Positions 8,080-17,790 of a stretch of 64,000 bases of DNA are shown here, piece by piece (the stretch's first letter is position 1; each line of letters begins with the position of its first letter). A model generated the notes under the pieces. The model did not search any database. It saw nothing but the letters and a program-made list of their open reading frames with translations, and had not been told where the DNA came from. Source of the stretch: Streptomyces lunaelactis (GTDB taxonomy: Bacteria; Actinomycetota; Actinomycetes; Streptomycetales; Streptomycetaceae); contig NZ_CP026304.1 in assembly GCF_003054555.1 (NCBI RefSeq), positions 186,001 through 250,000 of the forward strand, written 5' to 3'. A program made the position numbers and the translations under genes.

Positions 8080-8565
8080 GTGGACGGATGGACGTGTGCG
8101 GCGTGCGGCGGACCGGTACCCCAGAACGAGGGGGAAACGACCGGCGAGGCCGTACGCAGGCACGCACGTACGGCCGGACATCCATCGGCGAGCGTGAGCA
8201 GACAACAGCCCGGCGGAACCGTCCAGAGGTGGCGCACCCCCGAAGAACGAGAACGCGAACCGGAACGGGCCGAGGAGGCGGCAGAACGCGCGCGGGAACG
8301 GGAGCAGTGGCGGCTCGCGGAACAGGCCGACCATGGGGGCAGCAAAGGGCATCAGGCAGCCCCAGGAGGGGGCGAGCACCGGCGGAACGGGAGCACACGG
8401 CGCCAGCGGTGGGACGCGCTTCCGCTGTCGACGCGCGTCTGTGTCTGCCTGTCTCTGTGGCTAGGCGCGCTGATTTTCAGCGTGTGGCTGGCAGGTCTCG
8501 GCGACCCCCCTCAACCGCCGTCGGCCGGGTACTGCTACCGCTACCCCACCACCGAGGGATGCTGA
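8080..8565 (+). CDS. Hypothetical protein with CxxC knuckle and one membrane helix
   Basis: GTG 8080 follows GAGGGGG at a suitable distance and gives 161 residues. It begins with a single 'CAACGGPVP' knuckle and continues with an Arg/Glu-rich segment (about residues 52-80) likely to be helical. It has one hydrophobic stretch (CLSLWLGALIFSVWLAGL, about 125-142) and a short tail. It is probably a membrane protein with most of the chain in the cytoplasm. No homologous family is recognised. GC-skewed third positions support coding. Confidence 0.5.
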   Translation: MDGWTCAACGGPVPQNEGETTGEAVRRHARTAGHPSASVSRQQPGGTVQRWRTPEEREREPERAEEAAERAREREQWRLAEQADHGGSKGHQAAPGGGEHRRNGSTRRQRWDALPLSTRVCVCLSLWLGALIFSVWLAGLGDPPQPPSAGYCYRYPTTEGC

Positions 8566-9044
8566 CCAGCGGCGACGAGTACCAGGAGCAGCAGCACGAG
8601 CGGTTCCGCCAGCATCCGCCCGGGGCTCCTATCCGTGGATGGGCTGCAAGGTAGAGACTCCCGCGCTGGTCAGTGCACTGGCGTGAGCACGCTGCACGGC
8701 CCTGTTCCTCAAAGTGGCGAGAAACGAGGGTCTGTCGACACTCCACGCTGGCGCGAAGAAGCCGCAAGTGGGCACTGTCGGGAACCCGTGTCGGCAATCA
8801 ACGTGGCAAACGGTCGATACTGACGCCGTATCCGGAAGCTCTCAGCAGGAGGCCCCGGACCGCATGCGCATGGCTCGGGGTCTCTCCTTGCTACTCGTTC
8901 AGCGGCCGATCATCCTGTGCAGCACCGGTGCACTGACCGCCGCTCCCGTCAGGCCCGCGAGCATCGCGGCGGCCGTGTTGCCGGCACTGAGGAACGAGGG
9001 GTGTTGGTGTCGCCTGATGGGCTTGTTCAACTGTGCTATCGGAC
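8566..9044. other. 479-bp gap without a convincing gene
   Basis: Frames on both strands lack a ribosome binding site and show no motif; one carries a short hydrophobic stretch near 8870-8990. Base composition is less third-position biased than in the neighbours. It contains the 3' flanks of the genes on both sides. Confidence 0.45.
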
Positions 9045-10313
9045 CTATCTGGCTGAGGCGTCGAGGGCACGCTGCGGAGTTTCGAGCCTCCGGTGTGGTT
9101 GTTCCAGGCGAAGTGGTGCCCAGTCGACGCCTCTCACCGCGACCAACGCAGCCTCGACCTTGGCTGGCAGTCGCCGACCGGCGATCGGATTCCGCGCGAG
9201 ATGCCACCATCGGAAGTCCGCGACCTGGCTTATCGCGGCATCAGCCCGCGCGATCAGCGGGTCGAGGGTCGTAGCCTGCCGGGCGATGTACGCCGCCAAC
9301 TCCTCGCGGTAAGACTCCAGCGTTGGATCGTCGACAACGGTCATCCGCCACAGCCGCAGAGTGGAGAACTGGACCCAGGACCGCGATGAGTCCTCAAGTG
9401 CTGCGCCCGAAGCGAGAAGGACCTCAACCGAGTCGGTCAATCTCCGTTCACGACCTCGCAGAGTTCGATCGCGCGCTACGTCCTCGAGTGTTGTGATCGC
9501 CTCGCGAAGTCTGTCGATGTCGTGGAGCAGGTGTTGCCGGAGCAGAATCCCGCTCGACTCGATCTGTCGCCAGTTCATCTCCGAGAGGGTCTCGGCGCTC
9601 CTCGCGGTTCGGTAGACCTCCGCAAGTTGGAGCTGCGCGGCGCGAGCCTCCGAGTTCCATTCGCGGAGCTGCTGTCGCTGGACGCTTCCCACCTGTTCGG
9701 AAATGGTCGTGAGCTGCTTCTCGATCCGATCGAGCTGAGCCTGGAGCGCCATCGCGGAGAGAGCGTTCGTCATCGACGCTGCTGCGGCGAGCCCACCTAC
9801 GCCCTTGAGGCGCGCAACATGCTCGAACCTGCCCTTGCTGTTTCGAACGAGGGCGAGGACCTCTCCCGCCTTGTCCTTCGCCGCACGGCCCGCGCGAATA
9901 GCGCCCGCCATCTCCGGGTCGACCCGCACGATGCATCCGACCATCTGCTGGTACGCCTGTACGCCGTCCACGGCAGCCTTAGCCTGAGTGGCCCATGATC
10001 CGAGCTGCATTGGCGTCTGGATCACCGTCGTGCCGAACACGTCCAGATTCTCGCGCGCGCCGAACGCGTACACCTCATCGTCGCTGGTTCCCGGCAAGAC
10101 CAAGACCTGGGAGTCGACGACGGGTACGGGCGATGGTCTCCACTCCTCCGACACCATGCCGGTCATGCCCAACGGCGCCTTCGGTTGAAGGTTCCCGTCT
10201 ACGGGCGCCGTGATGACGTCGAACCGACGCCGACGGAGGATCAAGAGTGTTGCCAACACTGCACAGCCCGCGGCTGCTAGGGCGACCAGGGTGATTATGG
10301 CAGCGTTCGGCAT
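9045..10313 (-). CDS. Membrane-anchored helical protein of unknown function
   Basis: This 422-residue product begins with a transmembrane helix (residues 4-27, 'IITLVALAAAGCAVLATLLI') and a stop-transfer RRRR, so the bulk is cytoplasmic. Residues ~90-150 contain 'VQAYQQMVGCIVRVDPEMAG'. Residues ~195-260 are a long amphipathic helix suited to a coiled coil ('LQAQLDRIEKQLTTISEQVG'), followed by more helices. No catalytic motif is visible. It is divergently oriented to the gene at 10337 with a 23-bp spacer. I do not recognise the family. Confidence 0.68.
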   Translation of the reverse strand: MPNAAIITLVALAAAGCAVLATLLILRRRRFDVITAPVDGNLQPKAPLGMTGMVSEEWRPSPVPVVDSQVLVLPGTSDDEVYAFGARENLDVFGTTVIQTPMQLGSWATQAKAAVDGVQAYQQMVGCIVRVDPEMAGAIRAGRAAKDKAGEVLALVRNSKGRFEHVARLKGVGGLAAAASMTNALSAMALQAQLDRIEKQLTTISEQVGSVQRQQLREWNSEARAAQLQLAEVYRTARSAETLSEMNWRQIESSGILLRQHLLHDIDRLREAITTLEDVARDRTLRGRERRLTDSVEVLLASGAALEDSSRSWVQFSTLRLWRMTVVDDPTLESYREELAAYIARQATTLDPLIARADAAISQVADFRWWHLARNPIAGRRLPAKVEAALVAVRGVDWAPLRLEQPHRRLETPQRALDASAR

Positions 10314-10336
10314 GTGCCAACTCTAACGACCTTGGG

Positions 10337-11122
10337 ATGAACAGTGGGCCTGATCCCAATCCCGCCTCGCTCCTCGCCACCGTGTGGTTTGCAGGCCAGC
10401 ACCACCTCGTCGAAGCCGGTGGCCGGGTATGCGGAAAGGTTCCGCGCAGAACCTCGCATAGGAGGGCCCGCATCAGCACCCGGACCGAGGCCGACGAGCT
10501 GGACCCGAACAAGCACATGGTCCTTCCCGCCGCCGGCGGCACCGACGTCCTCGGCGTCGTCTTCGACGAGCAGGGCGCCATCCCCACCCGCGGCCGCTTC
10601 GCCGCCTGGTCGCCGAAGGCCGGCACCCGCAAGAACATCGTCGGCTTCTTCGACACCCTGACCGAGGCCACGGACGCGATCGGCGAGCTGCGCGAGGAGC
10701 CGGCCGCGGAGACCGAGCGTGTCGCCGAGCCCAAGTGGCAGACGCTGAAGGGCGTCACGGCTACCTTCGAGGTCTATGTGAAGCAGTCCGACGGCCGCAT
10801 CTGGCCCGCTGGGGATCGACGGACGCCGACCGGCGAGCCCGTCAGGGTCACCCGGCTGGAGATGCGCTCCGGCCTCCGCTACGGCTACACGGCCGACGAG
10901 CGTGAGATCCGCTTCTCCGGTGCCGACGGCTTGGGGCCCGACATCGGAATGCAGCCAATTGGACCTAGTGCGAACTCTTCCCTCCACTTCCAGCAGCTCC
11001 ATGATCCCCGGGCGGGTGGCCTGGGGAAGTTCCGGGTATGCAACGGCGCCACTGTCATGCCCCTAACAGATTTCCGCGATGGGGCCATAGGATTCCCTGC
11101 CTGGCGACCGCGCCTCTTTTGA
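10337..11122 (+). CDS. Hypothetical protein, boundaries uncertain
   Basis: The convincing part is about 10463-10930, with 'RGRFAAWSPKAGTRKNIVGF' and 'YVKQSDGRIWPAGDRRTPTG' and strong third-position GC bias. It resembles streptomycete plasmid or phage hypotheticals. The segment before 10460 and the tail after about 10940 look less protein-like, so the gene may be a chimera or a truncated remnant read through into flanking DNA. No function can be assigned. Confidence 0.42.
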   Translation: MNSGPDPNPASLLATVWFAGQHHLVEAGGRVCGKVPRRTSHRRARISTRTEADELDPNKHMVLPAAGGTDVLGVVFDEQGAIPTRGRFAAWSPKAGTRKNIVGFFDTLTEATDAIGELREEPAAETERVAEPKWQTLKGVTATFEVYVKQSDGRIWPAGDRRTPTGEPVRVTRLEMRSGLRYGYTADEREIRFSGADGLGPDIGMQPIGPSANSSLHFQQLHDPRAGGLGKFRVCNGATVMPLTDFRDGAIGFPAWRPRLF

Positions 11123-11234
11123 GACAGATGCCCCTCAAGTCCCGAACATTTATACGGTTGTTGGGTAGCGTCACCCCCTGTTGATCACCTAACGCACATG
11201 GGCGACCACCTTGCGCGCGACAACTGGGGGGAAC

Positions 11235-12587
11235 ATGACGATGAGACGTACGGCATGGGCGGCGGTCGGCACCCTGGGGGTGCTGGCGACACTGCTCGCT
11301 CCCAACGCCGTGGCCGCCACGCAGCCGGCCGGTGCTCAGGGAGCGGGTGAAGTGATCTGGACACGCTCTGCCGAGGCCGCGCCCTTGGTGCCGGTGGGCG
11401 CCCGGTACTCCGACTACGCAGACCGCAGTGGTGAGCCCGCCGACGTCACCGGCGGGCTCACCGCTGGTCCGGCCGCGCCGGAGCCGACGACCGCAGAGAA
11501 GGCAGCCGAGATCGCAAGGAAGAACGGGCAGACCTACAGCGCAGACGGTACCGGGCCGGCCGCGGCCACCAGACTCGTCAACGCACCCGGCATCATCGAC
11601 TGGGCGAAGTGCAACGCGGACCCCCAGGGCGGCAGGCTGCCCGGGCACGTCGTCGACCACTTCAACTTCTGTCGCTGGGGCTACAACACCGCGACCAAGC
11701 TCAATGGGAGCGGTCAGGTGGAAGGCCAGGTCCGATTCCTGGAGACCGAGGTGGGCGAGGGCTCGAGAAACCGGCGCACCTACGGCATCAACCTCAAGTA
11801 CACCAATGTGACCGCGACCGGCGTCTATGCCGGCGCCGGCGCCACGATGACCCTCTCGCCGACCGCAAGCACACCGTGCACCGTCGGGGTCGTCAATCCG
11901 GACGGCCCCTCCCGGACCGACAGCGTTCTCGCCTGGAAAGGGGCGGTGACCCGCTACAACGTGACCTCCACCGCAAGTGCCGGAAACCAGGCACGGATCG
12001 ACAAGACAGCCCACTGCCAGTCCCGGACAAACTACAAGGTCAACAGTCCCCGTGGGGAGACTCCGTGGAGCCTGGGACCCGCCATCGGTGGACGGCATGA
12101 CTCCGCCGCGTATCTCGCCCAGTACGGCACGCAGGGCGCCATCTTCTGGGGCGTAATGCCGAGCTTCTACTACAGCCGGTTGGACGCATCGGTCAAGGCC
12201 GTCGCCGAGCACGTCTTCGATGCCCTCCATGCCCCGCAGCTGACTTACCCCCAGAAGACCGACAAGGACATCCCCGGGAACATCTGGAGCGGTGACCAGC
12301 CCATCCACCGCAACTTCCCCGGCTTCAACGCCGCCTCCGCGGACGTCGCCGCGAAGAACCGGTCCGCCAAGGACCGGGCCTGCGCCGGCCTCGCCAGCAA
12401 GCCGGGCCAGCAGTGCGACGAATTCCCCTTCGCTTCGACGAAGGAGGGCGCCGGCAAGGGCGACGGCAACTTCTCCGTCCGCTACGTTCCCCAGCCCGAC
12501 AACTCCACCGCGGGCGCCAGGCTCAGCGCCTGGTACGGCCAGGACCGCATTCTCGACGGCGACGCCTACGCCATCTCGGTCCGCTAG
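11235..12587 (+). CDS. Secreted NucA/NucB-domain deoxyribonuclease (copy 1)
   Basis: ATG 11235 (450 residues) is chosen behind GGGGGGAAC; ATG 11241 is also possible. A signal peptide (MTMRRTAWAAVGTLG..NAVAA) directs export. The long middle part reads as a beta-rich domain ('FNFCRWGYNTATKLNGSG'). The C-terminal 70 residues carry the NucA/NucB signature 'QQCDEFPFASTKEGAG', with the conserved Asp-Glu, plus 'FSVRYVPQ' and 'RILDGDAYAI'. It should cleave DNA outside the producing cell, for nutrient use or competition. It is followed by a terminator and a convergent gene, an arrangement repeated 2.7 kb downstream. Confidence 0.87.
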   Translation: MTMRRTAWAAVGTLGVLATLLAPNAVAATQPAGAQGAGEVIWTRSAEAAPLVPVGARYSDYADRSGEPADVTGGLTAGPAAPEPTTAEKAAEIARKNGQTYSADGTGPAAATRLVNAPGIIDWAKCNADPQGGRLPGHVVDHFNFCRWGYNTATKLNGSGQVEGQVRFLETEVGEGSRNRRTYGINLKYTNVTATGVYAGAGATMTLSPTASTPCTVGVVNPDGPSRTDSVLAWKGAVTRYNVTSTASAGNQARIDKTAHCQSRTNYKVNSPRGETPWSLGPAIGGRHDSAAYLAQYGTQGAIFWGVMPSFYYSRLDASVKAVAEHVFDALHAPQLTYPQKTDKDIPGNIWSGDQPIHRNFPGFNAASADVAAKNRSAKDRACAGLASKPGQQCDEFPFASTKEGAGKGDGNFSVRYVPQPDNSTAGARLSAWYGQDRILDGDAYAISVR

Positions 12588-12600
12588 CTCCCAGGCCACA

Positions 12601-12637
12601 CATCGGAGGGCTCCCGGATCCCGGGAGCCCTCCGATG
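12601..12637. terminator. Bidirectional terminator hairpin
   Basis: A perfect 17-bp stem (arms 12601-12617 and 12621-12637) with a 3-base ATC loop sits between the nuclease stop and the stop of the convergent gene. There is no T-tract, as is usual in streptomycetes. Confidence 0.85.
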
Positions 12638-12642
12638 CGCGT

Positions 12643-13116
12643 CTAACCGTCCGGCGTGAACACGAACAGATACTCCTCCAGATCGGTAATGGGGAACACC
12701 TGCCCCATCAGCTCCTCGAACCGTGCCGCCGCGGTGTCCCCGCCCCGGCACCACACCTGCAGCACATAGCCGCTGTCCTCACGCAACCGGAAGGTCAGCG
12801 CCGGACCGTCCATAGTGCAGACCATCTGCTCCCCGCTGCCCGTCTGATACCGCCACGAGCCGAGCAGCTCGAACCCCTCGCCGGGACCCTCCGGCCGCCC
12901 GGAGCGCACCTCCACCGCAACGGAGACATCGTGCGACTGCGCCTTGCTCAGCACCCTCGCAACACCGGCCCCCACCACCAACGGCGGGCCCTCCATTGGC
13001 AGATCCGTCCAGAACGCACGCGGCTCCTCGCCCTCCCGCCGCAGCTCATCCAACCCGAAGATCGACCGGTCCACCGACACGGTGCCCGACACACGAACGG
13101 TCTCATCACCAGCCAC
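12643..13116 (-). CDS. Small cytoplasmic protein convergent to nuclease; candidate immunity protein (copy 1)
   Basis: GTG 13116 gives 157 residues with no signal peptide. The sequence is beta-rich: 'RVLSKAQSHDVSVAVEV', 'GPALTFRLREDSGYVLQVWC', ending 'LEEYLFVFTPDG'. It shares length, order of elements and a near-identical ending with the protein at 15403-15870 ('VERYLVQFWPDDA'), which holds the same position behind the second nuclease. The repeated pairing makes it a candidate immunity or control factor for the nuclease. That is inference; the family itself is not recognised. Confidence 0.62.
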   Translation of the reverse strand: MAGDETVRVSGTVSVDRSIFGLDELRREGEEPRAFWTDLPMEGPPLVVGAGVARVLSKAQSHDVSVAVEVRSGRPEGPGEGFELLGSWRYQTGSGEQMVCTMDGPALTFRLREDSGYVLQVWCRGGDTAAARFEELMGQVFPITDLEEYLFVFTPDG

Positions 13117-13440
13117 CCCGGCAGCCTATCCCCACCAACGCGCCACCAGCCCAAGAGCTCCAACACCTGACGGGCGATGCCGCCCCGCCGCTTCAACCTG
13201 CACACGAAATACCGCCCCTTCGGCTTCAACGTGTTGGCTACCCCTCGAGCTTTCTCAGCGCGGCGGAGATGTTGCGTTGCAGGCCGGTGACCTCGTTGGC
13301 TATCCCCTGCCGGATGTCGCCCACTTGTACTCCTCTGTCTACGTTGTGACGGCACGTCGCGGGAACAATGCCCACCCTGGGAACCGGGCCAGCCGTCGCG
13401 TCCGCGCCACTCCCCTCACCTAATCCGCGACTCACACCTC

Positions 13441-13610
13441 TGCACGGCGAGTGCAAGGCGCGCCCACCGGCGGCGCGTGCTCGGCCAGTTCGCTGCTGGC
13501 GAGACCGAGACCGGCGACGAGGCCGTGCTGTCGCTGGTCGCGTTCGTGAAGGTCCTCGGCGAGGGAGTCGACATCCGTGAATGCGGCGCTGGCGTCTTCG
13601 CGGGTGTTCG
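13441..13610 (+). pseudogene. Fragment of an SF2 helicase gene
   Basis: About 150 bp read 'VLGQFAAGETETGDEAVLSL' and 'VKVLGEGVDIRECGAGVFAG'. The DNA is closely similar to 16355-16500 in the longer helicase remnant (motif V region). Homology ends abruptly on both sides. It marks a partial duplicate of the downstream helicase and supports the tandem duplication of the whole module. Confidence 0.75.
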
Positions 13611-13945
13611 GAAGTCGACGAGCAGCACGTCCAGGATCCCGGCCTGGCGCTGCCGGATGTCACCGCAGCCGATGAGGAAACCGTCCGCACGTGATGGCCT
13701 CCCTGGACCAGCGGTGGGCTTTCTCCGGCTTGGACGGCCAGACGATGACGGTGATCGAGGCTACGTACCGCGTGAAGTGCACGGGTGTTGGCGTGGGGAT
13801 CGGACGGGAGGGCATCCGGTTTTCCGCCAGTTCCCAAAATCCGTTCGTGCGTTCATATTTGGGATGGGAGCCTTCTCCTGAACTGGCCTTGATCAGCCTG
13901 ACCCGCTGATAGGTGGGGCCACCAAACAGGGGGGGCACATTGCGT
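13611..13945. other. 335-bp degenerate stretch before the second nuclease
   Basis: Short pieces on the minus strand look once-coding (for example 'DIRQRQAGILDVLLV' near 13610-13660), but no intact frame is present. It also holds the promoter region of the second nuclease, with a G-rich ribosome binding site at 13929-13935. Confidence 0.4.
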
Positions 13946-15355
13946 ATGAGTATGCGGCGGCTGCGCGACGGGGCGTTGGCCGCGACAGCAGTCCTGATGG
14001 CCGCGATGACACCAGCGGCTTCAGCCGAGGACCACGGTGACCTTGAGCGGGTGTCCTATGTCCTGCCACTCGGCATCGCCGAACTGGAGGGGCCGGTCAC
14101 GGCTGACGCCATAGGTGTGCTCGGCGAGAAGGCCGAACTGGTGAGCGGCGGGATGACGGCGCTGGAAACGGTGGGCCCCGTGGCCGGCTACGCGCCGCGC
14201 GCCGCAACCGCCTCTGCCGCGGCGACTCCCGCTGTTTCTCGCGCGCAGAGGGCAGCGCCCGCAGCGGTCTCATATCCCGCTCCGGCCCGGTCGATCTCGC
14301 TCGCCGAGTGCCAGGCGAAGATCGACCGGCCTGGCGGCGAGAAGTTCTACGTGAAGTCACGCTTCGCCGTCTGCACCGGCATCCGCATGACCTCCACATG
14401 GAGCAGGAACGGCGCGCCGGTGGGAACCAGCGAGACGAAGGTGTTCATCCGGGGCACCGTGCCCAAGGAAGCCGACCGGACGATGAAGTTCGACTACGAC
14501 GTGGTCGGTTTCAAGAAAGTGGGCGCGATTCCCACAGATCGGGAGATGTACAGGATCGAAGGCACCATCCCCAAGGTGTGGCCGGCCTCCGCACGGAAGA
14601 CGCAGGGCGGCAACCTGCCCGTGACGAAGAGCTTTGACGCGCTTCGGGCCATGCCTTCGGCCCACTTCATCCACACGGTGCGCTACGCGCCGGGGCAGGG
14701 CACAGGTGCCGGCGCCGCCGATGTCGTCTTCGCCGTTTACCAGCCGGTGATCACCGCGTCAGCCGTGCCCGGCTGGATCGGCGCCCCCAGCATCGGCAAG
14801 CCGTTTATGCTCGCGCCGCGTTGGGACGCCGCGAAGTACCTCAACAACCCCACTGGCGGCAGCACCCCCGCGAACAAGGGCAGCGCATCCTTCAGCTACC
14901 TCGCGACGCTGCACTACAGCACGAAGGCAACCGCTCCCGAGCGCGGAGCGGCTGCCCACATCAAGAAGGCGTTCACCACCCCGAAAGCGACGCAGCCGCC
15001 CAACGGCGACAAGAGGATCCCCGGACAGAGCGTCGACGCACCCCTGCACCGCCTCTACCTTGATGCGCAGCGCCGCAAGGACAACCGAGCCAAGGCGCTC
15101 AGCAACTGCCGCAGATACTTCGGCCCGGACTACACCCAGGGTGGCAAGGACTGCGACGAGTACCCCTTCGCAACGACCTACGAGGGAGCCGCGCAGGCGG
15201 ACCACGACCCGCACGCGGAGAAGCTGAACTTCTCCGTACTACCGGTTGACTCCACGCAGAACCAGAACGCGGGCCGGATGCTCGGCCAGTTCCTGACAAG
15301 GAACAGAATCATCGACGGCCCGGAGGACGGCTTCCTCGTCAAGATCAGCTCCTGA
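13946..15355 (+). CDS. Secreted NucA/NucB-domain deoxyribonuclease (copy 2)
   Basis: ATG 13946 (469 residues) aligns with the start of copy 1 (MSMRR versus MTMRR) and follows a G7 ribosome binding site; a TTG at 13940 is an alternative. The signal peptide ends at ASA. An Ala/Pro-rich linker (about residues 55-115) precedes a central domain. The C-terminus has the nuclease signature 'KDCDEYPFATTYEGAA' and the final 'RIIDGPEDGFLVKI'. Overall it is a diverged paralogue of the protein at 11235-12587. It is followed by a hairpin and a convergent gene in the same arrangement. Confidence 0.87.
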   Translation: MSMRRLRDGALAATAVLMAAMTPAASAEDHGDLERVSYVLPLGIAELEGPVTADAIGVLGEKAELVSGGMTALETVGPVAGYAPRAATASAAATPAVSRAQRAAPAAVSYPAPARSISLAECQAKIDRPGGEKFYVKSRFAVCTGIRMTSTWSRNGAPVGTSETKVFIRGTVPKEADRTMKFDYDVVGFKKVGAIPTDREMYRIEGTIPKVWPASARKTQGGNLPVTKSFDALRAMPSAHFIHTVRYAPGQGTGAGAADVVFAVYQPVITASAVPGWIGAPSIGKPFMLAPRWDAAKYLNNPTGGSTPANKGSASFSYLATLHYSTKATAPERGAAAHIKKAFTTPKATQPPNGDKRIPGQSVDAPLHRLYLDAQRRKDNRAKALSNCRRYFGPDYTQGGKDCDEYPFATTYEGAAQADHDPHAEKLNFSVLPVDSTQNQNAGRMLGQFLTRNRIIDGPEDGFLVKISS

Positions 15356-15370
15356 CCGGTTGAGATTAAG

Positions 15371-15398
15371 GGGGGAGGAGCCGTCCGGCTCCTCCCCC
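15371..15398. terminator. Bidirectional terminator hairpin
   Basis: A 13-bp perfect stem (GGGGGAGGAGCCG, loop TC, complementary arm) lies between the nuclease stop at 15355 and the convergent stop at 15403. TCTTT follows on the plus strand. Confidence 0.85.
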
Positions 15399-15402
15399 TC
15401 TT

Positions 15403-15870
15403 TCACGCGTCGTCGGGCCAGAACTGGACCAGGTAGCGCTCCACGCCCTCGGGGACGCCCTCGCGGGCGAGCTCGCGAACAGCCTCGCGGCCTCGGCAGT
15501 GGGCCCGTACCCGCCATCCGGCGCTATGGTCGGACAGCTGCACATACGCCGGCATCGGGCCGGCTGCGACCGCCCACACGGCCAGCTGCCCCGAGGAGCA
15601 CGAGATCCGGCTCTCGGCCACCTCGTCCCAGCCATCCCCGCGCCCGGCTGCCGCAGGTGCGCCGTCCCATACCTCCGCTGCCAGCGCCGCGGTGTGGGTG
15701 TGGCCGGCACTGGCGAAGTCGAGCCGGCCCTCATGCCCGGTCAGGAACGCTCCCGGCTCGAAGCCCTCGGGAAAAGATACGGGCACCATCGAGTCGTCCA
15801 CGTCCTGCAGGCACCAGCCGTAGAAGTCCACCTCCACGTCGAGGTCCTGCCTGCTGACCATCCGGGCCAT
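15403..15870 (-). CDS. Small cytoplasmic protein convergent to nuclease; candidate immunity protein (copy 2)
   Basis: ATG 15870, behind GAGAGGGGAG, gives 155 residues; the frame is open further upstream but without a comparable start. Features are 'EVDFYGWCLQDVDDSMVP', 'GHTHTAALAAEVWDG', 'ESRISCSSGQLAVW' and 'WRVRAHCRGREAVRELAREG', ending 'VERYLVQFWPDDA'. It is a paralogue of the 157-residue protein at 12643-13116 in size, domain order and ending. There is no export signal, so it acts in the cytoplasm. A role as immunity protein for the adjacent nuclease is inferred from the repeated context only. Confidence 0.65.
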   Translation of the reverse strand: MARMVSRQDLDVEVDFYGWCLQDVDDSMVPVSFPEGFEPGAFLTGHEGRLDFASAGHTHTAALAAEVWDGAPAAAGRGDGWDEVAESRISCSSGQLAVWAVAAGPMPAYVQLSDHSAGWRVRAHCRGREAVRELAREGVPEGVERYLVQFWPDDA

Positions 15871-16049
15871 CGCCACTCCCCTCTCACCCCAAGCGTGCGG
15901 GCCGCACCCAACCATGATGAACCGGGCCCACCAGGAACGGCACCACCCCCTGGATGATGGACCTGAGATACAAGGCGTGCGGATTACCTCCCAGCCCAGC
16001 CCGGGCAAGGGCGGCGCGCAGGCCTACATGGTGCTGGTTTAGCACTGGA

Positions 16050-17790
16050 GGCGGGGGTGCTGCCGACGTGCGGGACCCGGCGCTGAACAGCGCGCTGCGC
16101 ACCGCCGGCGACGGCAGCGAAGAGGTCCGCGGCAAGCGTCTGGGTGCGCTGCAGGCCGCGACACCGAAGGTGTCGGCGAAGGAAGAGCTCAAGCGGGTTC
16201 TCTCCTTCCACCAACGGGTCGCCGAGGCCGAGGCCTTTGCCCAACTGCCGGGCAAGGCGGGCGAGCTGTACGCCGAGGACGACGGCCTGTACCCCGCAGA
16301 GAGCGAGGTGTGGGCCGAGTGGCTGCACGGTGAGCACAAGCCGGCCCACCGGCGGCGCGTGCTCGGCCAGTTCGCCGTCGGCGCGAGCGACAACGGCACG
16401 GAGGCCGCGCTGTCGCTGGTCGCCTCGGTGAAGGTGCTCGGCGAGGGAGTCGACACCCGCGAATGCGACGCCGTCGTCTTCGCGGATGTCCGCGGCTCGA
16501 TGCCCGACCTGGTCCAGGCCGTAGGCCGCGCCCTGCGTATGCACCCGGGCGAAGGCAAGATCGCCACCCTGGTGGTACCGGCCTTCCTCGCCCCCGGCGA
16601 GGCGCCGGACGCCATGCTCACCTCCCCCGCGTACAACGGGCTGGCCAAGCTGCTGTCCGCGCTGCGCGCACACGACGCCCGCATCGAGAAGCTGACCGAG
16701 CCCAGCACCTCGCGCACCCGCGTTCCCGAGCCCCGCGACGAAACCCGCGACTGGGACGAGGACCTGGACCAGGAGGCCGATGGCGAGAAAGCGGCGACGG
16801 TCAGCCGGCCCGCGAAGGACCTGCTGCGGTTATCCGCCCCGCGCGACGCGCGCCAGCTGGCAGCGTTCATCAAGCTGTGGGTCCTCAACCCTGAGCGGGT
16901 GCACTGGCGGCGCGGCATCCAGGCCGCCCAGCGCTACGCCAAGGAGCACCAGGACCTGCGCGTGCCGTACGGCTACCGCACCCCCGCCGACTCCGCTGGG
17001 TGTTTGGGTCACCGACTGCCGCCGGCACTACAACGCCGACCGCTTGGACGCCAAGCGCACCGCCCAGCTCCAGGCCCTCGGCATGGTCTGGTCGCACTTC
17101 GACGCCGGCTTCGAAGAGGGCCTGGCCGCAGCGGCCGCCTGGGCCGACGAACACGAAGTCGGCCTGGCCGCACCGGTGGACGCCGTCGTCGGCGAGTACC
17201 CGGTGGGACGCTGGCTGAAGAACCAGCGGGCAGCTCCACGACGGGCCGCCGAGCTCGAACGCTGCCGCGCCAAGGGACTGCCCGAGCCGGAGGGCGGCAC
17301 TGCTCCCCTCCCCGACGAGCGCAGGCATGCGCTGGAGGACATCGACCCCGGCTGGTGCCCGACGTGGAGTATCGACTGGCAGCGCGCCTTCCGCCTTGCC
17401 TGGCTCCACACCAAGGCTGGCGGCACGTTGCCTGACAAGGCCGGTGTGGCTATCGCGGAAGGCGAGGACCTGGGCAAGTGGGCCGCCGCCCAGCGCGCCG
17501 GCTTCGCCAAGCTGACCGCGACTCAGCAGTGGATGCTCACGAGCGTGCTGGGCGTCACGGTCGCGCCGGCCAAGCGCACCCGGGCTGAGATGTGGGCTCA
17601 GAACCTGGCCGCCGCCAGCCAGTACCAGGAGCGCGAGGGGCACCTGGAGGTCCCCCGCAGCCACACCGAGAACATCGACGGGGAGACCGTGCGGCTGGGC
17701 GCCTGGGTCAGCCAGCAGCGGGTGAAGGCCGCCAAGCTGTCGCCCGAGCGGGTGGAGGAGCTGTCGGCCCTCGGGATGCGCTGGACGTGA
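16050..17790 (+). pseudogene. SF2 helicase with helicase-associated repeats, truncated and frameshifted
   Basis: The remnant begins inside the second RecA-like domain: 'SVKVLGEGVDTRECDAVVFA' (motif V) and 'DLVQAVGRALRMHPG' (motif VI). The ATP-binding N-terminal half (motifs I-III) is absent. Downstream are several helicase-associated (HA) repeats, recognisable by 'AQRYAKEHQDLRVPYGY' and 'ASQYQEREGHLEVPRSHT'. A shift occurs near 16990-17005; sense moves to the +1 frame and runs to TGA 17790. Related intact helicases are common on actinomycete plasmids and integrative elements. The product would not be an active helicase. Confidence 0.85.

Noticed and set aside
8714..9274. Possible gene with a hydrophobic stretch near 8870-8990
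   Set aside because: No ribosome binding site, poor composition, and it overlaps the 3' end of a better-supported minus-strand gene.
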